64,000 bases of DNA. Source: Glaciecola sp964195425. GTDB taxonomy: Bacteria > Pseudomonadota > Gammaproteobacteria > Enterobacterales > Alteromonadaceae. Position 1 is the first letter of the stretch. Every line of letters starts with the position of its first letter. This document shows, in pieces, positions 9,613 to 18,623 of this stretch. The translations under genes were made by a program, and so were the position numbers. Under the pieces are notes generated by a model. That model was not told the DNA's origin, ran no database searches, and worked only from the letters and a program-made list of their open reading frames with translations. The stretch spans positions 1 through 64,000 of the forward strand of contig CAXMOM010000039.1 in assembly GCA_964195425.1 (NCBI GenBank), given 5' to 3'.

Positions 9613-9868
9613 ATTCAATAACATCCTCTTTAGAATAGTGATTTAGGTGTGAGTCTACACAATAATATTTTACTTGTTGAAAAAATGCTCTACTATGCGC
9701 GCCTATTATTTTATCAGCTTTTTCTAATGGAAAAGTAATCTATCGGCTGCTGTTATGCATATTACGCATCAACTGCACGTTAACGTTCGTTACGATGACG
9801 CCGAAAACAAGCTAGATAGAAAATTTATTGTTGCACTGTTTGCATAAATATCATGCAAGGAAATTGAT

Positions 9869-10597
9869 TTGAAAAGGTTCTTGAAATACAGATTTTGTTT
9901 ATTGATGATGGCCCTATCAACGGGTGCTTTTGCCTCGAATACTTCTGGTATTCACGGGCCCGGTGTAAAAGAGGGCGAAAAAAGTGCACAGCTCAGACTC
10001 GCCTTATCACCAGGTGATGAAGACGGCCAAGCAGACAACTGGGCGTATCGTGCCCATTACCAACAAGCCTTTAACGACAAAGTACGCGGCCGTATAATTT
10101 TACAATATCGTGACCGAGGCAGTCTTCAGTATGAATATATACGCGCCGAAGTCTTATACAACGTTAAGAAAAAAGAAAATAACGGAATTTGGTCTAGTGG
10201 CGTGCGTTTTGATGTTCGTCAACGCCGCAGCGACAACCCTGAAGAATTCGCGATCAATTGGACAAATCAATGGGAACTGTCTAACGGTTTTCGTGTACGC
10301 GGGATTTTAATTGGCGCATGGCAGTTTGGCAGTGATAAGGCAGCCAGTGGCACTAAAATTGAAACGCGCCTTGGTGTCAGCAAGAAAATAGACAGCGGAC
10401 TAACGCTGGGAGTGGAAATGTTCAACAACTATGGCAAACTTGGCGAATTTGGATCGTTTAATGACCAAAGCCATCAAATAGGGCCAATGATTGGCGGCAG
10501 TATTGGCGGTGTTAAATACCAACTAAGATACTTGGCAGGCGTAACCAATGGAGCCCGCGACCATAATCTTGGCTTACGCTTTAACAAATCGTTTTAG
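9869..10597 (+). CDS. Hypothetical outer-membrane beta-barrel protein
   Basis: This 242-residue protein has a signal peptide ending near ALSTGAFA and a body of repeated amphipathic strands with aromatic girdle residues, closing on a C-terminal phenylalanine (LGLRFNKSF). That pattern fits a small outer-membrane beta-barrel. I do not recognise a named family. The start is TTG at 9869, preceded by AAGGAAA; no ATG in frame precedes the signal peptide. It is a single gene with a 270-base upstream region. Confidence 0.65.
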   Translation: MKRFLKYRFCLLMMALSTGAFASNTSGIHGPGVKEGEKSAQLRLALSPGDEDGQADNWAYRAHYQQAFNDKVRGRIILQYRDRGSLQYEYIRAEVLYNVKKKENNGIWSSGVRFDVRQRRSDNPEEFAINWTNQWELSNGFRVRGILIGAWQFGSDKAASGTKIETRLGVSKKIDSGLTLGVEMFNNYGKLGEFGSFNDQSHQIGPMIGGSIGGVKYQLRYLAGVTNGARDHNLGLRFNKSF

Positions 10598-10736
10598 CCT
10601 ATTTAGGTAGCTACATCGCTTTATTTGGCGGTATCACCGTGCGAAAAAAATAGCATCCTCTAATAGGTTGTTTGTTTATTAGGCGCCTATGGTTAGTATA
10701 GTGTACTTAATTACACTGTATTAATGGGGCGGAATA

Positions 10737-11204
10737 GTGGATAAAACCTACTCTTTAAAACTGGGCGATATCACGCATCCCAGCGTGATTTTATTGCTAG
10801 AAGAACACTTGGCCGATATGCAGGCAACTTCACCGCCTGAAAGTAAGCACGCTCTTGATATACAAGGGTTACAGGCAGCATCAGTTCAGTTTTGGAGTCT
10901 TTGGGACGATAACAAGCTTGTTGGATTTGCTGCATACAAGTGTTTGAACAAATATCGGGCTGAAATCAAATCAATGCGAACGGCTAAAGAATACCGCGGC
11001 CTTGGCGTTGCTGATATTCTGTTGCGTCATATTATTACCAAGACTAAAAACGATGGTTTTAAAGAGCTAAGCTTAGAAACGGGATCAATGGCGTATTTTA
11101 TGCCTGCTCGAGCACTATATATCAAACATGGATTTGATTATGGCGAACCCTTTGCTAGTTATACACACGATCCGCACAGTCTATTTATGCATAAACGTTT
11201 ATAA
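10737..11204 (+). CDS. GNAT-family N-acetyltransferase
   Basis: This cytosolic protein of 155 residues has the GNAT fold. Motif A is EYRGLGVADILLRHI (the acetyl-CoA pyrophosphate loop R/Q-x-x-G-x-G/A), preceded by a strand with AEIKSMR and followed by the C-terminal ALYIKHGFDYGEPF, the usual YxKxGF element. The substrate is unknown. GTG at 10737 is preceded by GGGGCGG. A short inverted repeat AGTGTA / TACACT lies at 10700-10717 just upstream and may mark the control region. The YjbR-like gene follows 30 bases after the stop, so they may be cotranscribed. Confidence 0.85.
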   Translation: MDKTYSLKLGDITHPSVILLLEEHLADMQATSPPESKHALDIQGLQAASVQFWSLWDDNKLVGFAAYKCLNKYRAEIKSMRTAKEYRGLGVADILLRHIITKTKNDGFKELSLETGSMAYFMPARALYIKHGFDYGEPFASYTHDPHSLFMHKRL

Positions 11205-11235
11205 GCGAGTGACTCTTTAATATAAGGAAAACTTG

Positions 11236-11601
11236 GTGACATACCAACAATTCAACGACTTCTGCGAGGCTTTTAAAGCCACCTCATACGTCTTGCAATG
11301 GGGCGGTTCGCATGTGTGGAAAGTAGGTGAAAAAGTGTTTGCCATAGGCGGATGGGAAAAAGCAGAGATGCCCGCAATCACCTTTAAAACATCGCCACTA
11401 AACTTTGAGTTTTTGACACACAAAGAACACTATCGACCTGCGCCATATTTAGCCTCACGAGGCTTTAAGTGGACTCAACAATATGGCGCTTCAAGCGAAT
11501 TGGATGAAGAACTAAGATACTACATAACAGAGTCTTACAAATTAGTATCGGCAGGATTGACGAAAAAGAAACAAAAAGAGCTGGGCGTTAATCTGCACTA
11601 G
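11236..11601 (+). CDS. MmcQ/YjbR-family protein
   Basis: This small cytosolic protein of about 122 residues matches the YjbR/MmcQ family (CyaY-like fold): it opens with a helix, then GGSHVWKVGEKVFAIGG, then KTSPLNFEFL and the APYLASRGFKW strand. The family is often labelled DNA-binding from structural resemblance, but its molecular role is not established. AAGG at 11224-11227 fits GTG 11236 best; an adjacent TTG at 11233 would add one residue. It follows the acetyltransferase closely on the same strand. Confidence 0.85.
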   Translation: MTYQQFNDFCEAFKATSYVLQWGGSHVWKVGEKVFAIGGWEKAEMPAITFKTSPLNFEFLTHKEHYRPAPYLASRGFKWTQQYGASSELDEELRYYITESYKLVSAGLTKKKQKELGVNLH

Positions 11602-11679
11602 CTCAGCTCATAAGTCACTTCGCGCCATTGCTTTATCTATCCTATATTTGGGTAACAGTAAGAGCAAGCAGCAATAATT

Positions 11680-12891
11680 CTAGTTTACTTTATATTGGCT
11701 AACTTTCTCGAGCATTAATTCAGCAACCCTTGCGAGTTGGTTGGCAGCATCGGAGACTTGTTCAGACCCCGCTGTGTTTTCGAATGACATACCATCTACC
11801 TCACGTATGCCCGAAACAATATGATCCAAAGAAAAACTCTGCTGTTGTGCTGATTGCTCTACGTTTACAGTAAGTTCGGAAAGCTCTCGCATATTTGAAC
11901 TTACGTTCGTTAACACAACATTAATTTGTTCCGCCAATGCTACCGAGGCTCTGGCTTTTTCAGACCCTACTTCTATCGCTTGGAATGCCGCACTCGAACT
12001 TTCGTTTAGCACATCTACAACACGCGCAATTTCTTCGGTAGATTCTTGCGTACGTTTTGCTAAGGCTCTAACTTCATCAGCTACTACCGCAAAACCCCTG
12101 CCCTGCTCGCCAGCTCTAGCGGCCTCTATAGCGGTATTTACTTGGGCTCTATAAGGCGCTAATTTGACCTCATTACTTTCTTGTCTAACATCTTCTAATA
12201 CCGAGTGAAATTCGTCAGTTGACAACATAAACAACTCATTCATAAGCGTTGTTTGATAGCTAATATTTTGCATATGTTGCATTTGCTGGTCTGTGGTAAA
12301 AGTAGTTGCGGAAAATACAGCGCTAAGTATGGCACGTTCTAAACCTGCTTTTTCTTGCAAAGTACTAAGCTTGTATAGCAATATAAAGTTATGTTTTCCT
12401 AGTGCATTTTTTGCAATCCCTGCTAACTTCCCATTGAAGTCTAAAAGTACCTTGGTCATCTTAGAATACTCAGCAACTGCATCAGCGCTTGCAAGTGAAA
12501 GGCTATCTACTTGAATTCTTAATCGCGATAATTTTACTAGGTGAGGGCTTAACAAAGTCATAATAGTGCGACCTGTATCACCCACCTCAATTAACACTTC
12601 AGACGACTCGAGGGCATTTTTTGCAGCATCTACTAATTTGCGTTGCTGTTGCAGTCTTTGTGTAAACTTCTGTCCCTTACTACCAACAAAACCAGCACTA
12701 ATGCCGCGCTCCTTTTGAATCTCGTTTACCAAAGCATTGTTTTTTTTGGCAAGTGTTACCTCCAATGCAGTAGAAGCTGAGTTTGAAAAAGTGTGATATG
12801 AGCCAAGCATTGAAAAAATAATGAAACAAAACAGCAGACCCGCCGGTGCTAGTGATAGTAGTGCAATGTTTTTAGACAACCAAGCCTGCAT
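11680..12891 (-). CDS. Chemoreceptor with NIT sensor domain and a large internal deletion
   Basis: This protein of about 403 residues has one N-terminal membrane helix, a helical periplasmic region with the nitrate/nitrite-sensing (NIT) signature EIQKERGISAGFVGSKG, and the conserved chemoreceptor hairpin tip IEAARAGEQGRGFAVVADEV. Between them there should be a second membrane helix, a HAMP domain and the first half of the signalling coiled coil; these are absent. The sensor runs straight into a degenerate join (APYRAQVNTAIEAARAG). As drawn the tip would lie on the same side of the membrane as the sensor, so normal signalling is unlikely. The start is ATG 12889-12891 with AAGG eight bases before it. 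The reading frame is otherwise intact. Confidence 0.8.
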   Translation of the reverse strand: MQAWLSKNIALLSLAPAGLLFCFIIFSMLGSYHTFSNSASTALEVTLAKKNNALVNEIQKERGISAGFVGSKGQKFTQRLQQQRKLVDAAKNALESSEVLIEVGDTGRTIMTLLSPHLVKLSRLRIQVDSLSLASADAVAEYSKMTKVLLDFNGKLAGIAKNALGKHNFILLYKLSTLQEKAGLERAILSAVFSATTFTTDQQMQHMQNISYQTTLMNELFMLSTDEFHSVLEDVRQESNEVKLAPYRAQVNTAIEAARAGEQGRGFAVVADEVRALAKRTQESTEEIARVVDVLNESSSAAFQAIEVGSEKARASVALAEQINVVLTNVSSNMRELSELTVNVEQSAQQQSFSLDHIVSGIREVDGMSFENTAGSEQVSDAANQLARVAELMLEKVSQYKVN

Positions 12892-13169
12892 ATTATTAAC
12901 CTTATAAGTAACGTGTTTTACGGCAAAAAAAATCACTATCAATGTTATCGGCAATTTTAGGCATAAAACGACCCTACTTAAGTATATTCTTAGCGCTGTT
13001 TAATAGGGATAAAATGATAATAGACATTTTAAATTATTTGGGTTTTATTTTGATATTTTTCAATACAATTCGTATTTATATCATATAGATAGCGTAAAAA
13101 ATTACTTTAAGTCAATATACTTATGCTGGTAAAGATAGTAGTAAAAACACCAATTCTATATTCACGTAT

Positions 13170-13196
13170 TTTTCGTCATTTCGCGATTGACGAAAA
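13170..13196. repeat. Inverted repeat TTTTCGTCA / TGACGAAAA
   Basis: The arms at 13170-13178 and 13188-13196 are perfect 9-mers around a 9-base spacer. The site lies about 195 bases before the regulator start. It has the size of a dimer-binding operator or a short hairpin; no T-tract follows. Confidence 0.45.
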
Positions 13197-13311
13197 CACC
13201 AGTATTGAGGGTGATTTATAAGGCATAAACATCAGCTCACCATCATGAGGATATTAATGGTTCGTATACGATAAATACCTTTCTACAGAATAACATTGAC
13301 CTGCATCAAAA

Positions 13312-13353
13312 AATGTTTTAAAGTTTCAGAAATTACTGAAACTTTAAAACATT
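13312..13353. promoter_or_regulatory. Perfect 18-bp inverted repeat, likely operator of the GbsR-like gene
   Basis: AATGTTTTAAAGTTTCAG at 13312-13329 is exactly repeated in inverse at 13336-13353 around the spacer AAATTA. The centre GTTTCAG-N6-CTGAAAC is the compact two-fold site expected for a winged-helix dimer. It ends 38 bases before the regulator ATG at 13391. I infer autoregulation and possibly control of the downstream cydAB genes. A terminator is unlikely because neither side carries a T-tract and no gene ends here. Confidence 0.7.
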
Positions 13354-13390
13354 GCGCTTCCGCATTAAGAGAAATCCCATTAATTATAAA

Positions 13391-13939
13391 ATGACACCCA
13401 TGATTGAATCTTTCGTTTTTCACTTTGGCGAGATGGGCAGTCGTTGGGGATTTAACCGTACTGTAGGCCAAATTTATGCATTACTAGTGCTAAGTAAAAT
13501 GCCTATTAGCGCAAACGATATAGCCGAAACCTTGAGTATCTCAAGGGGCAATGTTTCTATGGGATTAAAAGAGCTTAGTGCTTGGCAGCTAGTTAGCAGA
13601 GAGCATAAACAAGGCGACAGGAAAGACTACTACCATACCAAAGGCAGTATTTGGGACATGGCAAACAAGGTCTTTGAAGAACGTCGCAAAAGAGAAATAG
13701 ACCCAACCCTATCTATTTTACGCGACAGTCTTATGGACCAGCCCGCCAACGAAAATGAAGAATATGCGCAAGAGCGTATAAATGAAATTCATGACTTACT
13801 TGAAAATATCACAAAATGGACGCAAAGCTTACAAGCTCTCAGCCCAGATCAATTGAATGGCTTAATGAAATTAGGCTCGGGCGTTAGTAAGGTTATTGAC
13901 CTGACGCATAAAATAATGCCAAAAAAAGAACGAAAATAA
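13391..13939 (+). CDS. GbsR/MarR-type winged-helix transcriptional regulator
   Basis: This DNA-binding protein of about 182 residues has a winged helix: FGEMGSRWGFNRTVGQIYALL, then ISANDIAETLSISRGNVSMG (helix-turn-helix) and the wing QGDRKDYYHTK. This is the GbsR-like branch of the MarR superfamily, which contains choline-responsive GbsR and CudC-like proteins. The C-terminal half is helical and probably forms the dimer. The start is uncertain: ATG 13391 or ATG 13400 fit the family; neither has a strong ribosome site, and a TTG at 13352 sits inside the palindrome. It lies 86 bases before cydA on the same strand, so control of the oxidase genes is plausible. Confidence 0.83.
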   Translation: MTPMIESFVFHFGEMGSRWGFNRTVGQIYALLVLSKMPISANDIAETLSISRGNVSMGLKELSAWQLVSREHKQGDRKDYYHTKGSIWDMANKVFEERRKREIDPTLSILRDSLMDQPANENEEYAQERINEIHDLLENITKWTQSLQALSPDQLNGLMKLGSGVSKVIDLTHKIMPKKERK

Positions 13940-14025
13940 GCAAGCAAGCCTTGTGTTCATAAACCAATAATAATAACGATAGCACAAGCATAAAACCCAA
14001 ATATTCATTTATATCGAGGTAAATT

Positions 14026-15405
14026 ATGTTAGATGTACTCATGCTTTCAAGGCTGCAGTTTGCCGCCAATATTAGTTTTCACATTTTATTTCCCACCATC
14101 ACTATTGCCTTAGGTTGGTTACTTTTCTATTTCAAAGTGCGCTTTGATATTTCAAAACATCCAGTATGGATGCGCGCCTACCGATTTTGGGTAAAAGTGT
14201 TCGCACTTACCTTTGCATTAGGGGTGGTAAGTGGCATTACTATGTCATTTCAATTTGGCACTAATTGGCCCGGTTTTATGGAAACCGTTGGTAATATTGC
14301 GGGTCCATTGCTTGCCTATGAAATATTGACCGCCTTCTTTTTGGAAGCAACCATGTTGGGCATTATGTTATTTGGATTCAGGCGAGTACCCAGTTGGATG
14401 CATACCACAGCAACCTTTTTAGTGGCGTTTGGCACAACCATGTCGGCCTTTTGGATTATTGCATTAAATTCTTGGATGCAAACGCCTGTCGGCTTTGAAG
14501 TAATAGACGGGGTAGTGCATGCCACTGACTGGTCTGCGATTATTTTCAACCCTTCGTTTCCATATCGATTTTTTCACATGTTGACTGCGTCGGGCTTAAC
14601 GGTTTGCTTTTTGGTAGCAGGAATTTCAGCTTATAGATTGCATAGAGGCGACAACAAAAAAGCGCCAAACCTAACGCTAAAAACCGCCTTATTTTGCGCA
14701 GCCCTTTTAGCCCCATTGCAAGCATTTATTGGCGACTTACATGGCTTGAATACCTTGGAACATCAGCCGCAAAAAATCGCTGCTATGGAAGGGATTTGGG
14801 AAACATCCACTCACGTTCCCATGGTCCTATTTGCCATTCCCGATGAAGAAACCCGTAGCAATAAATTTGAACTAGCGATCCCCAACTTGGCTTCGATTAT
14901 TTTAACTCACGAGGCCGCGGGCGAAATCAAAGGCCTAAATGAATTTGAAGGCGTTCATCCGCCGGTTAAACCCTTGTTTTACGGCTTTAGAATTATGGTA
15001 GGCATGGGCATGTTAATGATAACGGTTGCTTGGTGGTGCAGTTTTTCACTCAAGCGCAATGGCAAGCTTAGTCCACTGCAGTTGAAAGTACTAATAAGCA
15101 TGACCTTCTCTGGCTGGATTGCCACACTTGCAGGTTGGTATGTAACAGAAATTGGGCGGCAACCCTACCTAGTCAGTGGTGTACTAAAAACCGCTGATGC
15201 AGTAACCACTATCGCAAGTGAAAACGTGATGTTTACCTTTGCCCTGTATTTGAGCGTTTATATTATGCTACTCATTGCCTATATAAAAACACTGTTTTTG
15301 CTAGCGCGCAAATCGATAGAAGTGGAGGAGTACGATTTAACGGTACCAGGCGCGGCAAACCTGCGTCCAAACCCGCTTACTAATTTTACAGGTGCATACA
15401 AATGA
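14026..15405 (+). CDS. cydA: Cytochrome bd-type quinol oxidase subunit I (CioA-like)
   Basis: This inner-membrane subunit of 459 residues oxidises quinol and holds the three haems of the bd oxidase. His19 (haem ligand), Glu99 and Glu107 (proton path) fall at the same numbers as in E. coli CydA, and His184 fits the haem b558 ligand; GRQPY is present. The protein is about 60 residues shorter than E. coli CydA, with a short Q-loop, as in cyanide-insensitive CioA enzymes. The enzyme reduces oxygen to water without proton pumping and helps under low oxygen, cyanide, sulfide or nitric oxide. The GAGG site before ATG 14026 is good. The stop overlaps the cydB start. Confidence 0.95.
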   Translation: MLDVLMLSRLQFAANISFHILFPTITIALGWLLFYFKVRFDISKHPVWMRAYRFWVKVFALTFALGVVSGITMSFQFGTNWPGFMETVGNIAGPLLAYEILTAFFLEATMLGIMLFGFRRVPSWMHTTATFLVAFGTTMSAFWIIALNSWMQTPVGFEVIDGVVHATDWSAIIFNPSFPYRFFHMLTASGLTVCFLVAGISAYRLHRGDNKKAPNLTLKTALFCAALLAPLQAFIGDLHGLNTLEHQPQKIAAMEGIWETSTHVPMVLFAIPDEETRSNKFELAIPNLASIILTHEAAGEIKGLNEFEGVHPPVKPLFYGFRIMVGMGMLMITVAWWCSFSLKRNGKLSPLQLKVLISMTFSGWIATLAGWYVTEIGRQPYLVSGVLKTADAVTTIASENVMFTFALYLSVYIMLLIAYIKTLFLLARKSIEVEEYDLTVPGAANLRPNPLTNFTGAYK

Positions 15406-16409
15406 TGAACTACATAGATGAAAATACGCTGGCCTTAATATTTGCTGGCTTAACCTGCTTTTCACTCTTGCTGTACGCCATTTTAGACGGCTACGATTTG
15501 GGCATAGGCATTTGCTTACCCATGCACAATAAAGCGTGGCGAGACACTTCTATTTCCGCTATTGGTCCATTTTGGGACGCCAACGAAACGTGGTTAGTAC
15601 TTTCTGTGGGACTATTACTAGTGGCTTTCCCCGCTGCCCACAGCGCAATTTTGTATAATTTGTATGTACCGACAACCTTAATGCTCATTGGGCTTATTTT
15701 ACGCGGTGTCGCCTTCGACTTTAGAGCCAAAGTGAAAGAGAATTACGTTGCGCGTTGGGACTTAACGTTTAAAGCAGGCTCTATTATAGCGACGTTTAGT
15801 CAGGGTTTTATGCTGGGATTATATGTTATGGGGCTAGAGTACACGTGGCTTAATATCGTCTTTGGCGTTTTTAGCGGCATATGTGTATCGGCCGCGTATG
15901 CTCTTATTGGGAACTGTTTTTTGATCATGAAAACAACAGGCGAGCTGCAGCTTTACGCTATTGCCCAAGCTAAAAAATACGGCGTTTTCACTTTTACCGG
16001 AATTTTAGCGGTATGTTTGGTCAATCCTATCGTAAACGCGAGTGCTGCGCAGATATGGCTTAACTCTGAATGGGCCGCGCTATATGCAATAATTCCGCTT
16101 TTATGTTTTAGTATGTTTGGACTAGGTTATAAAGTTCTAAAACGTATGCCATATGCCGAGGATAGAAAAAACTGGCTACCTTTTGCAATTACCATTCTAG
16201 TATTTGTAAGCTGTTTCTTTGGCCTTGTGGTGAGCTTCTACCCATACGTAGTACCCGGTCAACTAACCATATTTGAAGCGGCTAGCTCAGCCGAAAGTTT
16301 ACGTATTATATTAGTCGGTGCAATGATTGTTATTCCGGTAATATTTATATACACGGCTGTCTCTTACTACGCCTTTCGGGGAAAAGCTGAAGGCTTACAG
16401 TACTACTAG
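15402..16409 (+). CDS. cydB: Cytochrome bd-type quinol oxidase subunit II (CioB-like)
   Basis: This inner-membrane partner of CydA has 335 residues and about eight to nine helices. It begins with the family pattern YAILDGYDLGIG and continues with GPFWDANETWLV and LRGVAFDFRAK. The subunit stabilises the haem-bearing subunit and completes the oxidase. It starts at ATG 15402 (or the immediately following ATG 15405), overlapping the cydA stop, so the pair is translationally coupled. No cydX-like small gene or cydDC exporter is visible directly downstream. Confidence 0.95.
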   Translation: MMNYIDENTLALIFAGLTCFSLLLYAILDGYDLGIGICLPMHNKAWRDTSISAIGPFWDANETWLVLSVGLLLVAFPAAHSAILYNLYVPTTLMLIGLILRGVAFDFRAKVKENYVARWDLTFKAGSIIATFSQGFMLGLYVMGLEYTWLNIVFGVFSGICVSAAYALIGNCFLIMKTTGELQLYAIAQAKKYGVFTFTGILAVCLVNPIVNASAAQIWLNSEWAALYAIIPLLCFSMFGLGYKVLKRMPYAEDRKNWLPFAITILVFVSCFFGLVVSFYPYVVPGQLTIFEAASSAESLRIILVGAMIVIPVIFIYTAVSYYAFRGKAEGLQYY

Positions 16410-16667
16410 TGAATAAGTGAAAAAACCAACAAACACACCAAAATGTAGTTGTTGAATAGTTCAGATATCACATTCATCTTTTTATACTGTCAGGATATCT
16501 TACACATTCGATTTCAAGCGATCTAAAAACCATGTAAGTGCATGTAATAAAAGACTTTTAAATAATGGCGCGAAAATTGCTTTGCGTAAGCGAGAATAAA
16601 GAAAATGAATTGTTACATTTGAATATATTATTCTTATTAACTATTTTTAAACCAAAAGGATGACACA

Positions 16668-17342
16668 ATGTTAAAGAAATTATTATGCGGAGCTACACTT
16701 TTATGTGCTGCTACGTTTTCAAATGCGGGAACTATCGTATTAAGCGATGAAGTTACTTTGCAAACAACTAACTTCCAAACATCACTTAGCTTTGCTCAGT
16801 TTGATACTATGGGCGGTACTCGTGTTCTTGATTCTGTTTCGTTTTCAATCGATGGTTCTATCTTCGGTGATATCTCGGTAGAAAGCAGAGATGCAGCAGC
16901 TGCAACAATCACAACTAGATTGTCGGCTGAGCTAACGCTTACTGATGCTCTAATGAATACACTTGTAGTGACAATTCCAAGCATCGAAAGAATATTAAAC
17001 GCGACTTCATTTGACGGCGATGTTGATTTCGGCGGTACTTCTGGCGCGACTTATGCTGACTTAGAAGCTACACAGTTTAATCAAGAAACCTACAGTGACG
17101 CTGCTACATTAGCTTTGTTCACAGGCATGGGTTTTTCTGACTTTACTTTTGACGCTGCAGCAACAAGCGTAGCGACTGGCGCAGGTAGTATTACCAGTGC
17201 TTTTAATACGTCTGCTAGCGGTCTTGTAGAAGTTATCTACACATATAGCGACACAGTTACACAAGTATCTGCTCCATCACACGTTGCCTTCCTAGGTCTT
17301 GGTGTATTAGCATTTGCTGGTTTAAGAAAAGTACGTAAGTAA
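16668..17342 (+). CDS. PEP-CTERM-like surface protein (choice-of-anchor E type)
   Basis: This secreted protein of 224 residues has a signal peptide (ending ATFSNAG), a beta-rich body and a C-terminal sorting tail: VSAPSHVAFLGLGVLAFAGL followed by RKVRK. That tripartite tail (short motif, hydrophobic helix, basic end) is a PEP-CTERM-type signal read by exosortase, though the usual PEP is here SAPS. The body, with a pattern of strands around FSFPKFD-like SFAQFDTMGG, resembles choice-of-anchor E domains. Exosortase-dependent proteins are linked to exopolysaccharide and biofilm. No exosortase gene is in the window. AAAAGGATG precedes ATG 16668; a strong terminator follows. Confidence 0.7.
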   Translation: MLKKLLCGATLLCAATFSNAGTIVLSDEVTLQTTNFQTSLSFAQFDTMGGTRVLDSVSFSIDGSIFGDISVESRDAAAATITTRLSAELTLTDALMNTLVVTIPSIERILNATSFDGDVDFGGTSGATYADLEATQFNQETYSDAATLALFTGMGFSDFTFDAAATSVATGAGSITSAFNTSASGLVEVIYTYSDTVTQVSAPSHVAFLGLGVLAFAGLRKVRK

Positions 17343-17372
17343 TAATTTGCAGTAAGCAAATCAAATACTTTG

Positions 17373-17402
17373 AATCGCCGTTTTATACGGCGATTTTTTT
17401 TG
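17373..17402 (+). terminator. Rho-independent terminator
   Basis: AATCGCCGT at 17373-17381 pairs with ACGGCGATT at 17387-17395 around a five-base loop, followed by a run of eight T. It ends the PEP-CTERM-like gene 30 bases after its stop. Confidence 0.9.
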
Positions 17403-17468
17403 TCTATATTTCACATACTTCTTTAAAAAACAGCTTTGCGCCAAAGCTTTGTTGCCTAAACGGCTTAG

Positions 17469-18623
17469 TTAACCGCGCCCTAATATACTGCGTGCAATAA
17501 CCTCTTTCATAATCTCCGAACTACCTGCATAAATAGTTTGTACCCGGGCGTCTCTATAGAAACGTGAAATAGGATATTCATCAGTGTAGCCATATCCACC
17601 GAATAATTGCAGGCATTCGTTGACCATGGTCAATTGCATTTCGGTCGCAGCTAGTTTCAACATGGCTGCATCGGTTACGGTCATCGCGCCTTGCTTATAT
17701 TTGGTCATGTGTTTTTCGAGCATAGCTCTACACAGCTCAAGTTCGGTAAGACACTGAGCGAGTTTAAAGCGGGTGTTTTGAAATTGCCCAATAGATTGTC
17801 CAAAGGCTTTTCTGTCGCCCACATAATCTATGGTTAAATCTAAAGCGCCTTGGGCATGACCAATCGCTTGTGCAGCGCAGCCAAGTCGCTCGCGCGGTAA
17901 TTCTTGCATCAAATATACAAAGCCTTTATTTTCTTCACCTAATAAGGCATCGCTTGGAATGCGCATGTTTTCAAAAAACAGTTCTCCGGTATCGCTACTG
18001 TGTTGACCTATTTTATGAATTGGTTTGCCCGTTGAAAATCCAGGTAGACTTGTGTCTACCATAAATAGTGAGATACCTTTGGCACCGGCTGTGGTGTCGG
18101 TTTTTGCGCAGACAATGATCATGTCGGCCATATTGCCATTAGTAATGAAGGTTTTAGAACCATTCAGAATGTAGTGGTCGCCATCTTTGACAGCATTAGT
18201 GCGCATACCCGACACATCGCTTCCTGCACCTGGCTCTGTCATAGCAAGTGCTGTTAACACCTCTCCACTTACCATAGGCGGTAGCCAATGGTCTTTTTGC
18301 GCTTCAGTGCCAATGTTGAGTAAGTACGGACCGACAATATTTGCATGAATATTGTAACCGGTGCCCAGACCATGCAGGCCTAAACGACACATTTCTTCTT
18401 GGATCATTTGGCACACATCAAAGCTTGCGCCAGCCGCGCCATACTTTTCTGGCAAATCAACCATCAACAGACCTGCACGGCCAAGCGTATTCCAAACTTC
18501 TCTTGGCGTATGGTGCTCTTTTTCCCAAGTATCGTAATGCGGTAATATTTCTTGCTCTAAAAAACGTAAAACCATATCGCGAAACATTTGAATTTCTTCA
18601 TCATTTATATCGTTATTTATCAT
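17469..18623 (-). CDS. Acyl-CoA dehydrogenase (long-chain/isovaleryl type)
   Basis: This flavoenzyme of about 384 residues carries out the first oxidation of beta-oxidation, passing electrons to ETF. It contains AMTEPGAGSDVSG (FAD/substrate loop), LNGSKTFITNG and the C-terminal IYAGSSEIMKEV. In medium- and short-chain enzymes the last motif carries the catalytic Glu (YEG); here it is Ala, as in long-chain and isovaleryl enzymes whose base sits in the earlier LPxERL segment (LPRERL is present). I choose ATG 18621-18623 with GAG upstream; the extra N-terminal 21 codons do not look like the family. Exact chain length or branched substrate cannot be read. Confidence 0.9.
   Translation of the reverse strand: MINNDINDEEIQMFRDMVLRFLEQEILPHYDTWEKEHHTPREVWNTLGRAGLLMVDLPEKYGAAGASFDVCQMIQEEMCRLGLHGLGTGYNIHANIVGPYLLNIGTEAQKDHWLPPMVSGEVLTALAMTEPGAGSDVSGMRTNAVKDGDHYILNGSKTFITNGNMADMIIVCAKTDTTAGAKGISLFMVDTSLPGFSTGKPIHKIGQHSSDTGELFFENMRIPSDALLGEENKGFVYLMQELPRERLGCAAQAIGHAQGALDLTIDYVGDRKAFGQSIGQFQNTRFKLAQCLTELELCRAMLEKHMTKYKQGAMTVTDAAMLKLAATEMQLTMVNECLQLFGGYGYTDEYPISRFYRDARVQTIYAGSSEIMKEVIARSILGRG

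Larger units (their letters stand above)
12892..13390. other. Divergent intergenic region with two inverted repeats
   Basis: This gap of about 500 bases separates the truncated chemoreceptor from the GbsR-like regulator. It contains no gene I can support. It holds a 9-bp inverted repeat at 13170-13196 and a perfect 18-bp inverted repeat at 13312-13353, listed separately. The rest is AT-rich and promoter-like without a clear consensus. Confidence 0.5.
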
